Source of the DNA: CAVSWT01 sp963777515
GTDB lineage: Bacteria; Bacteroidota; Ignavibacteria; Ignavibacteriales; Ignavibacteriaceae
Direction: 5' to 3'
Assembly (NCBI GenBank): GCA_963777515.1
Contig: CAVZQU010000004.1
Span: 504,200 to 568,199, forward strand
Length of the DNA: 64,000 nucleotides
Shown here: positions 56,451-64,000 of the stretch, piece by piece
How the letters are laid out: the number at the start of each line of letters is the position of its first letter
How positions within the stretch are numbered: the stretch's first letter is position 1
Notes under the pieces: model-generated
The model's database searches: none
Seen by the model: the letters and a program-made list of their open reading frames with translations, nothing else
Told to the model about the DNA's origin: nothing
Position numbers and translations under genes: made by a program

Positions 56451-56560
56451 GGCGAGGACTGTTAACTCAACCCTGCTCATACGAGGCTCACGAAGTCCCA
56501 ACAGATTACTATACTTTATAGTAGCTGCAAATGAGTTTTCGGTCAGATTACAGCCTCGCC
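56451..56560 (+). ncRNA. Candidate bridge RNA of the IS110/IS1111 element
   Basis: The 3' non-coding end of the element folds: GGCGAGG-CTG (56451-56461, one bulged A) pairs with CAG-CCTCGCC (56551-56560). Inside, AACTCA (about 56465-56470) pairs with TGAGTT (56532-56537) and TACTATA/TATAGTA forms a hairpin. TCAACCC (56468-56474) is complementary to the right half of the target GGGTTGA at 56692. CGGTCAGAT (56540-56548) equals the attC-element left junction (55254-55262). In IS110-type elements such an RNA guides insertion; the IS1111 branch carries it at this end. Confidence 0.5.
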
Positions 56561-56691
56561 TTATTATAGTTTTTGAAAGACATATTTGCAGCCCTAATTT
56601 AACCGGCGACTGTTTATAACAGATTAATTCTTTTAGTAAAATATTAAAATATTTTTAAGAACAACTATGTAGACTTGACTTTTTACATAAC

Positions 56692-56712
56692 GGGTTGAAG
56701 CGCTTGTTATAT
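56692..56712 (-). other. attC site 10, right arm
   Basis: GGGTTGAAGCGC followed by core GTTATAT (56706-56712) completes the attC interrupted by the insertion sequence. It lies 6 bases before the stop of the large cassette 2 gene. Confidence 0.7.
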
Positions 56713-56718
56713 GCGTAT

Positions 56719-59700
56719 TCATAATTTAGTAATCTTACTATGATTTTTTTTTCGTTCAATGGTTTTAATAATTGGGGGGTCTTCAATCCCCTTTGGGATA
56801 AAAGGATCATCGTCTTCATATATTGCTACTGCCTCTAAATCGCTTTCACCCACTTCCCAAGCAAATTTAATATATAGTTCTTTCTTATTTATACCTTCTT
56901 GAATGAAAGGGATTGGCCCAGAGCCATCTTCTCGCATTCGGGCTGGATACAATGTATACGCTTTTTTTGATTCATAAATATTGATAAGTGTTAAGAGATT
57001 GTCAGGTGTCTTTGGAGTCATTTCTTGGATTCTTGATGTAGAAATAAATTGCATATCTTTTTCAAGTTTCCAAGTATTTTCATTAGAACTAATTACAACT
57101 CTGTACCACTCGGGATTTGATTTAGATACCCCTCTGATAATACTAATTTTTATTGCATCGTCCTTATCTTCCTTACCAAAACGACTAATCCATTCTTTAA
57201 ATATTTTTTTACCAGCCTCACCATTTTTAAAAGAAATGAATAATCCAAAACCTAATTGTGGATGATGAATAAATCCAAATCCGATCCATCCTGCTTTATT
57301 CCATAATTCTAAATTAATTACTGACATTATTTTTCTCTTATCATGTCTTATTACCTTTGCTAAATCGAATTCTTCTGATTCTATAATATCTTCATCGACT
57401 TCATTATTAGGGAAATTTAGTTCTTTAGTTCTAATAAACGGGTACTCTTTAACCTTCTTCTTGTCAAGCCATTCATTTAAGGTATATTTTAGTTGATCTC
57501 CATAAATATTTTTAGAAAATATTACGTGGTTTAGAACTAAAGATAGCCGTTCATGTGTTTCTTCTTTTTCGAAAAGGCTAGTTACATATTCAAATGGGTG
57601 CTCTGTGTAGAAATGATTAACAAATAAATAAATAACAAATTCGAATATTTCTTCAGAAATATTTCCGGACTTCATATCATCAATAAGAGTTAAGTTTACA
57701 TAAAGATTATATTTGTTAAGTTCATTCACTTTTGAAAAAGAAAGTGTTTTTTCTCCATAATCTTCAATTAGATTAATTATTATCTCTTCTGTTGTAGGAA
57801 ATACACCAGTAATACTGGTTGATACAAAGCCTTCTATAAACGCTAGAATCATTTCCGCAACAACAATTAATTCATTTTTGTTTTTCATCTCAACTAATAA
57901 TTCACAACCAAGGATTTTTGTATGTAATTTTATTTCTTTTTCTATTCCAAATTCAGTGTCAAATAACATTTGCTTCTTAAATGGTTGGTTAGCCCAACGA
58001 GTAAAAAACTCAAGGAAATCTTCGCCATTAAGGAAACCATCATCTTTACTTTCTTCTAATAATTTTTCCTCGTGACCTAGAACGTACAAAAGACTTTTTC
58101 TTGACATCCAAAGACCAATATTTTCTAAGACATCGGGTAAAAAATTTTGTTGTGAAATAGCATCCACATTGGAATTTAAAAGACGAGTACCCAAGCAACC
58201 ATCTATCCAAACTAAATCTGATAATTCTTCTTCCTCATTTTGTAAATTAAAATGACGTGATAAAATAAAATACATTTCGCAACTAGAAAGTATATTTGGG
58301 ATTCTTCCAATGAATAACTCATTTTCAATAATCATTAATATTCGGTGTAACGAACGAATATTGATTTTACCGCTTGTATACCATGATTTTAGTGAAATAG
58401 CTGCAGAGGAAATAAAGCAATTATTTGATGCCCAAATTAATCCTAATTGTCTATAAGAATAACCTAAGCCAGCCAACACTAAACCAAGTGCATAATGAGT
58501 TTCTTCCTTTGAGAGTTTACGAACTGCTTTACCAAAATATACTATGCTATCTTTATACGCTTTGTTTTCATATTTCTGGATACCCCTTTTGAAAAATATA
58601 TTTGCAGAAGATTTTTCTGAGTCTCGTTTCTCTGTTACAATAGCAAGTGTATTGATTAATTTATCAAATTCACTATTATCATAAAATATACTACCCATCT
58701 CTTCAAGAATGTTCTTATATAATTCGAAAGGGTATTCCATAAAATTTATAGATTCCGAAATGATTCCTTCAAGTTCCACAAATTTTTGAGAACAATCATT
58801 TCTATTTCTTATATCCTCTTGTAAATTAAGCAGTATAATATCTGTGCTTGCTATTAGAGCGGAACAAGTTTGTTTTTTATCAAGGGTGATTTTTTTTAGT
58901 AATTTAACAAAATCATCCTTTTCTGTTGCGTAGGTGATATCATGTTTTGTAAGATCAATAGTACTGAGTAGTTGAATAAGAGTTAAATAATTTTCCATCT
59001 CGGAAATATGTGGTTGCATTGGGACGTGCTTTTTGAATCTTTTAAACTGCTCAACAAATGAATCATAATCATCATAATAGTTAAAATACGTCCATGCGCG
59101 TTGATAATAATATTTTCTGAATATCTTATCAAAATTTAGTTTGTCACAAATCCTTTTTGCTCGGTCAAATTTACCTTCAACTTCATCTCTAGGTAATTCT
59201 AATTCCCTAGATAATATTGCGGTATCTAGAGCATCATTGAATAATTGAAAATCATATTCGCTATATCGATTGGGGTTTTCTAATTTATTTTCGAGATCCT
59301 TGAGTTCCCTAATTTTCTTGGCATCATTTGTTCCAAGTATCGTTTTTTTGTTCTTAAATGTTTGTGATAAATTCAAAGAATCAACAACTAATTCCAAGAG
59401 GTCATTGCTATAAACTTTTTCAAGAATCCACATTCCATCGAGAATGACAACTTCAACGTTAAATTCGGCACTGAATTCATCTTGAGCATCTTTCTTTTTT
59501 TTACTTGATAGTAATTGGTTTGTAATAAAATATATTTTTGTATATCCTCTTTTCGTCCCGACAATATTTTTTATATCTGATTTCGCCTTAGTTTTCCATT
59601 CTTTTTTTGCGCTTATTGCAAAAGCCCATTTTTCATCCTTTTTCCAACCGCTTTCAGGTACAAACCATCTTTCGGAAATAATAGATGAAACAGGGTGAGT

Positions 59701-59964
59701 TTCAGAATCAGTTTTACCATCTCCACCACCGGTCGGTCCTACTTGAGGTATCAAGTTTGGCGCAATCAATTTTTCTGCTAATTTTCTACAAAGAATCTCA
59801 AATTCATTCTCTTTTTGATTAGTAGTAATGTTATTTAATTCAAGGGATAATACTTCTTTGGGTAGTTTATATTCCCAAATAATTTCCGAATCTGAAAAAT
59901 TTTCGGGTCTTCTTTGTCTATAGAATTGAGAAGGAGTTTTGATTTTCACTTCATTATTTTTCAT
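56719..59964 (-). CDS. Large protein with N-terminal nuclease-like domain, cassette 2
   Basis: The 1081-residue protein fills an unusually long cassette. Residues about 50-185 resemble a PD-(D/E)xK-type restriction nuclease domain: VGPTGGGDGKTD (residues 75-86), then WAFAISAKKEWKTKAKSDI (113-131) with a candidate catalytic lysine, then YFITNQ and VVILDGMWILEKV. The acid before the usual E-x-K is replaced by serine. The middle (about 440-640) is rich in TPR-like helical pairs and the rest is helical, without a visible ATPase Walker motif. This nuclease-plus-helical-sensor layout fits an anti-phage effector or abortive-infection protein (inference). No signal peptide. The start is ATG 59964. 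Confidence 0.6.
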   Translation of the reverse strand: MKNNEVKIKTPSQFYRQRRPENFSDSEIIWEYKLPKEVLSLELNNITTNQKENEFEILCRKLAEKLIAPNLIPQVGPTGGGDGKTDSETHPVSSIISERWFVPESGWKKDEKWAFAISAKKEWKTKAKSDIKNIVGTKRGYTKIYFITNQLLSSKKKKDAQDEFSAEFNVEVVILDGMWILEKVYSNDLLELVVDSLNLSQTFKNKKTILGTNDAKKIRELKDLENKLENPNRYSEYDFQLFNDALDTAILSRELELPRDEVEGKFDRAKRICDKLNFDKIFRKYYYQRAWTYFNYYDDYDSFVEQFKRFKKHVPMQPHISEMENYLTLIQLLSTIDLTKHDITYATEKDDFVKLLKKITLDKKQTCSALIASTDIILLNLQEDIRNRNDCSQKFVELEGIISESINFMEYPFELYKNILEEMGSIFYDNSEFDKLINTLAIVTEKRDSEKSSANIFFKRGIQKYENKAYKDSIVYFGKAVRKLSKEETHYALGLVLAGLGYSYRQLGLIWASNNCFISSAAISLKSWYTSGKINIRSLHRILMIIENELFIGRIPNILSSCEMYFILSRHFNLQNEEEELSDLVWIDGCLGTRLLNSNVDAISQQNFLPDVLENIGLWMSRKSLLYVLGHEEKLLEESKDDGFLNGEDFLEFFTRWANQPFKKQMLFDTEFGIEKEIKLHTKILGCELLVEMKNKNELIVVAEMILAFIEGFVSTSITGVFPTTEEIIINLIEDYGEKTLSFSKVNELNKYNLYVNLTLIDDMKSGNISEEIFEFVIYLFVNHFYTEHPFEYVTSLFEKEETHERLSLVLNHVIFSKNIYGDQLKYTLNEWLDKKKVKEYPFIRTKELNFPNNEVDEDIIESEEFDLAKVIRHDKRKIMSVINLELWNKAGWIGFGFIHHPQLGFGLFISFKNGEAGKKIFKEWISRFGKEDKDDAIKISIIRGVSKSNPEWYRVVISSNENTWKLEKDMQFISTSRIQEMTPKTPDNLLTLINIYESKKAYTLYPARMREDGSGPIPFIQEGINKKELYIKFAWEVGESDLEAVAIYEDDDPFIPKGIEDPPIIKTIERKKNHSKITKL

Positions 59965-60010
59965 AAAAATAGCACAAAATTAATTTTTGATTTATGAATT
60001 AGATTTAAGG

Positions 60011-60239
60011 ATATAACGGCTTTGCACCTAACCCGCCGCCCAAAACAAGAAATTAAGTTAGGACGAAACCGTCAATAGTTTAGCCGTAGGTGTGTAACTT
60101 TCTTTTTTCATACACACCGGAGGCAAGAATATTAATTAACTAAACCTCGTTGAACAAAATGCTAAGCGAAAATATGAACCTAAAAAACCCCGATTATGCC
60201 GAACCGATTGTGAGGTCGGTGTTAAGGCGCTTGTTATAA
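60011..60239 (-). other. attC site 11
   Basis: Cores are ATATAAC (60011-60017) and GTTATAA (60233-60239). The arm GCACCTAACCCGCC pairs with GGTCGGTGTTAAGGCGC, with extra bases in the right arm. The centre differs from types A and B, so it is a third variant. Confidence 0.75.
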
Positions 60240-60281
60240 CACATACAAAAAATATTTTGTAAAAATTCATATTAGCTTAAA

Positions 60282-60855
60282 TCAAAAGACACGTGCATAA
60301 TCTTTACTATATTTATTTTTATACCACTTAAAAAAGTCTTTATATGTTGCTTTATATCCTATTTCACCTCGAAATTCACGAAGGGCTTCATTTGGGTTTT
60401 TGTCAAGTTTTGGCAATCCAAAACGTGAGACAGCCAATAAAGTACGAAGTTTTTGATTTGAATCTTGTATATATCGAACATTTCTTCGGAGTTGAAGATC
60501 GTAATACCCATTGCGTTTTCGTCCACCCTTTCTCTTCCGATGATCAGGATTGTCACCCAAAAGAATGAAAGCTATCCTTAAAATAGCTTCAGTATATGAT
60601 GGCCAAAAATCATTTGTATTAAGAGATTCTTCGGCTGCCAAAAATCCGGTATAGAGCATATACATATGAAGTTCATCTGTATCAATATTGGTTCTGAGAT
60701 ATTGTTCCAATTCCATTAAGTATTTTATGTAAATTATTTTTCCATTCAGTATCGGTAAATGAATCTTGCTTAGTCATTTTATATTGAGAACCAAATAGGC
60801 GAGATAATAATACCTTAAATGCTTGTGGGACTTTAGTTTTTTGTAAAGATTTCAT
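60282..60855 (-). pseudogene. Small unknown protein, frameshifted or two overlapping genes, cassette 1
   Basis: The main frame (60282-60716, 144 residues) is helical and basic, ending KDYARVF, with no recognised family. An upstream frame from ATG 60855 (58 codons, stop at 60682-60684) overlaps it by 35 bases. Joined by one base near 60717 they give a continuous helical protein (NNLHKILMELEQYL), so the two frames are more likely one gene with an indel. It is the first gene of the visible array. Confidence 0.45.
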
Positions 60856-61726
60856 ATTGAATCCCTATGAAAAATGATTCAAGAGTTATAACTTACAATT
60901 ATACTGCGCGATAAATTAGTAAAAAGAATATAGTTATGCATTCAACTACATATCTATATTCTGATTTCTTTCCACCCATATTTATTATAAATATCTAATA
61001 GTTAAAAAACACTTAAATCTGGAAAATTGAATTTATTAATTTAAATGTCAGTCAGTACCAGGTCAAAGACTGAAGAAAAAAATACAATGACTTTCTGTAA
61101 ACAAGTCCCTCTCAACCATTCATCCATTCAATCATCAAACTCTACTCAACTTATATTATATCCATATCTGTATTCGTTCTGAATACGTCTTGAATACGTT
61201 AATATTATATTTATCTCCTATTTTAGCACCTTTTATTATAGTGTATTTAGACTTCAAGTATCAATTAAAGCGCTTTTTTAGGTTAAAAATGGAAGTAATA
61301 CCTTAAATGCAAGATTAAAAAGCAGCTTTAATTGAAGTGAATAGGGAAATCGGGGATTATGCAGTTCGAAATATGAATTGCTTTGCGTGAGTAATTTAAT
61401 CTCTTCATATTTAAACTTAGCAGCTATCTGTTATCTACATTCTTCAAAAGGCTGCAGCAAATCCGGTGCTTGTCAAAGACAGAAAGTAATGATTGTCGGT
61501 TAAACGTTACACTACCAAAAACTAAGTGTTTCATATAAATGTCATGGTGAGCGGAGTCGAACCATGAAAGATAAGATCGACAATAGAACCTCACATTTCT
61601 ACCATCTCAATGTGACATAGTCAGTGTGGCATTCAATCATTCAAACTTTACCATTCAGCTATTCATTTCATTCAATCTTATAATCTTATAATTTTATATA
61701 TTTCAATTAAAAATAATTTACATTCT
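60856..61726. other. Gene-free region between the cassette array and penicillin acylase
   Basis: No gene was seen in 871 bases. Features are a TTATAAC core-like site at 60886-60892, two adjacent TGAATACGT copies near 61180, ATTCA-rich low-complexity sequence (61630-61675) and the dispersed repeat at 61543. If an integron attI or integrase was ever here, no recognisable trace remains. Confidence 0.5.
61543..61566. repeat. Dispersed 24-base repeat, copy 2
   Basis: Matches the reverse complement of 11849-11872 with one difference. The ends CATGGT and ACCATG are complementary. Confidence 0.6.
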
Positions 61727-64000
61727 ATGATGCCCAAATGGCTTAAAATATTAATTGGCGGTTTTGTTACTTTCCTAATTGTTTTTACTGTCGGCGGAGT
61801 AATTTTTTATCATGTATTAAAAACATCTTTGCCTGATTATAATGGAGAAGCTTCTTCAAATAGAATCAAAGATAACATTACAATTTACCGGGACAGCATG
61901 GCGGTCCCATATATCATTGCACAAAACGATGAAGATGCCGCCTTTGCTTTAGGATATGTTCATGCACAGGAAAGATTATTCACAATGGACCTTGCACGAA
62001 GAGCCGGCGCCGGAAGATTGAGCGAGATTTTTGGAAGAGAAACTATTCCCTTTGATAAAATGTTTTTAACAGTCGGAATTAAAAGAACAGCCGATGCAAA
62101 TATGAAAAAGATGAGTGCTGATGAATTAAAAATTCTTCAGGCTTATGCAAACGGAGTTAACTTTTATATTAGGCAGGAAAAAGGTAAATACCCTGTTGAG
62201 TTTGATGCATTGGGCTATGACCCATATCCATGGAAGCCGGAACATACTTTAATTATTGCAAGAATGATGGCCTGGGAATTAAATATTAGCTGGTGGAATG
62301 ATGTTACATTTTCCGATCTTGTGCAGAAATTTGGAGAAGAAAAGGTAAAAGAGATTTTGCCAAGCTATCCTGAGAATGGGCCGTTTATTATTCCGCCTGA
62401 ATTAAAAAAATATCCGAATGTAAGTAAATCATTTGTTGAAACCGATAAGGCATTCAGAAAATTTATGGGATGGCGAGGAACTCACATTGGCTCCAACAAT
62501 TGGGTTGTTAACGGGAACATGTCAAAAAGCGGAAAACCATTAATTGCCAATGATACTCACCTTGAATTCAGTGCCCCGGGAAAATGGTTCGCTGCTGTTA
62601 TAAAAAGTGAAGAGCCTAACGGCTGGAATACTGCCGGTTTTACATTGCCTGGAATACCCATGATTGTTATCGGTAAGAATAAAAATATAACGTGGACAGT
62701 CACAAATCTTATGACAGATGATGCAGATTTTTATATTGAAAAATTAGATTCGGCTAAGAAAAAATATTTGTACAATAATAAATGGTATGACGTTCAGTAA
62801 TTAAAGACACGATTAGAGTTAAAGATTCTAATTCGGATTTGAGTTGAAATAAAATAACTGATCATGGCCCCTTAATTTCTGATATTCATCCTTATTCTAT
62901 TTTATATACTGATAGAAAAAATAAAGGCTGTCCCTTTAAGCATGCGCTGGCAAGGGGATCATTACAGCGATGAGTTTTTAGCTTACTATGAATTTAATAA
63001 AGCCAAAAACTGGGATGAGTTCAAAGTTCATTAAAAACTTATGCTGTGCCGGACAAAATTTTATTTATGCAGATAAAGAAGGAAACATCGGCTATGTAAT
63101 GGGTACCAAAATTCCTATTCGTAAAAGTGAAAATGCAGCGTTTGTTTGCGATGGAACAACCAGCAAATATGATTGGAAAGGGATAATCAATCCAGAAGAT
63201 TTACCGGACTTATTTAAACCTCCTTCAAATTTTATAGCTTCAGCAAATAATAAAACTATAAAGAATTTTAAATATTATATTTCGAATTTATGGGAACCAC
63301 CTTCAAGATATGAAAGAATCGTTGAACTGCTGAGTAAAAAGCAAAAACATTCCGTTCGTGATTATGAAAAATATCAAAATGATTTTGTTTCACCTTATGC
63401 CGAACAAATCACAAAATACATTTTGAATGCGATTAAAAATGTAAAAGTATTAGATAAGAATTTGAATTTAACTTTAAAGCTTTTTGATGAATGGAACTAT
63501 GAGTTCAACCAGTACAGCCAGGTCCCGGCAATATATGCAGTATTCTTTAAGCATTTGTTAAAAAATATTTATTACGATGAAATGGGTGATGAGTAATTCA
63601 ATGAATTTTTATTTGATGCCGAATGTTCCTTATAGAAGCGTAATCCAGGTATTACGTGATTCAACTTGTACTTGGTTTGATAATATAAACACAAAAGATA
63701 AAATTGAAACAAGAGATGAAATTATTAGGAAAAGCCTTTCGGATGCATTAACAGAATTAGAAAAGTAATTTGGAGAGATTTAAATACCTGGCAATGGGGA
63801 AAACTTCACGAAGTAACTTTCAAACACGCTTTTCCCGGTGTTTCATCAATACTTGATGATTTTATTGATATAGGCCCTTACAGTATTGGCGGGGACGGCA
63901 CAACTATTTTCAATACTGAGTATCCTTTTTACGAGCCGATAAAAAAATATCCACGGTTCGATCATAAGCAATTTGAGAATAATCTTGGCCCTTCAATGCG
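61727..64000 (+). pseudogene. Penicillin acylase family protein, multiply frameshifted, runs off the window
   Basis: The first frame (61727-62800) encodes a membrane anchor (about residues 5-27) and the alpha-chain region with QERLFTMDLARRAGAGRLSE, then the beta-chain start GSNNWVV, where these N-terminal-nucleophile hydrolases cleave themselves before the serine. Further homologous segments lie in other frames: TDHGPLISDIHP, SMRWQGDHYSDEF, NFIYADKEGNIGYVMG, the 62988-63596 piece, and WQWGKLHEVTFKHAFPG at 63780 onward. At least five indels are needed to join them. It is probably a real pseudogene, as one gene carries more breaks than all others together. The 3' end is outside the window. Confidence 0.82.

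Larger units (their letters stand above)
55259..56691 (+). mobile_element. IS110/IS1111-type insertion sequence inside attC10
   Basis: The element of about 1.43 kb lies exactly between GCGGTC and GGGTTGA, which are contiguous in attC7. Near its ends are inverted segments: GTTATGT-TT-AAAAAGTC (55263-55280) and, at the right, GACTTTTTACATAAC (56677-56691). They sit 4 bases inside the left boundary and directly at the right one, the asymmetric subterminal arrangement of the IS1111 group. It has a short left end and a long 3' non-coding end. The transposase is broken, so the copy is dead. IS1111-attC elements are known to target integron attC sites. Confidence 0.75.
46138..60892 (-). mobile_element. 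Integron-type gene cassette array (CALIN candidate)
   Basis: Twelve cassettes, nearly all with genes on the minus strand, are separated by attC sites whose long imperfect inverted repeats end in GTTRRRY/RYYYAAC-type cores. The imperfections (an extra base in the same arm each time) fix the orientation as minus: each gene is followed by its own attC. Two families of attC sequence recur, as in sedentary chromosomal integrons. No integrase gene and no convincing attI lies in the window, so the locus is annotated as a cluster of attC sites lacking an integrase. The right boundary near TTATAAC 60886-60892 is uncertain. Confidence 0.85.

Noticed and set aside
46138..60239. Repeated blocks could be a CRISPR array
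   Set aside because: Blocks are 180-300 nt, lie between genes and fold as paired arms; spacing and length do not fit CRISPR repeats and spacers.
60856..61726. Search for an integrase gene or attI at the array's promoter-proximal end
   Set aside because: No tyrosine-recombinase frame on either strand; a TTATAAC core-like site alone is insufficient.

Overview
The window is AT-rich (roughly one third G+C by eye) and looks like a chromosome of the Ignavibacteria/Bacteroidota group. Two giant exported proteins (5616-9032 and 18104-21652, both minus) end in a type IX secretion sorting domain with the NYPNPFNPTT motif, which is typical of Ignavibacteriales and relatives. Many start codons are preceded by clear AGGAG-like ribosome binding sites.

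Positions 1-45321 are mostly ordinary chromosomal genes. In order they include: an arginine/carbamoyl-phosphate pair (carbamate kinase and ornithine carbamoyltransferase); a minus-strand run of membrane proteins; a T9SS protein; a saccharopine-dehydrogenase-like enzyme and MscS; nicotinate phosphoribosyltransferase with a structured leader; a MetX-like hydrolase; a ribosomal L7/L12-CTD-like membrane protein; HIT and YbaK proteins; a second T9SS protein; Aat; and bacteriohemerythrin. At 27351-39956 there is a striking nitrogen/carbon block. It holds four glutamate dehydrogenase paralogues, two interleaved paralogues of a roughly 1000-residue protein (receiver-like domains fused to a PEP/pyruvate-binding domain), a small zinc-ribbon protein and an OsmC protein.

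Positions 46138 to about 60890 form an integron-type gene cassette array. Eleven attC sites, mostly 180-300 nt and sharing two core types, separate twelve cassettes oriented on the minus strand. Cassettes carry outer-membrane-like proteins, a VOC protein, a RelE/Phd pair facing the opposite way, an alpha/beta hydrolase, an S41 peptidase, a streptopain-like protease, a DUF2255 protein, a ParE/addiction-module pair, a large protein with an N-terminal nuclease-like domain (candidate phage defence) and a small unknown protein. No integrase gene is visible in the window, so the locus is a CALIN (attC cluster lacking integrase) or part of a larger integron. One attC is split by a decayed IS110/IS1111-type element. 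The long 3' non-coding end of that element folds like a bridge RNA and carries short matches to both halves of the attC target.

Several genes carry a single one-base frameshift, mostly in short homopolymers (protein kinase-like, M24 peptidase, second PEP/pyruvate protein, GT9 glycosyltransferase, C10 protease, 60282 gene). The penicillin acylase gene at the right edge has many. Either the assembly has residual indel errors or these genes are decaying; very long neighbouring genes are intact. No tRNA, rRNA or CRISPR array was recognised.
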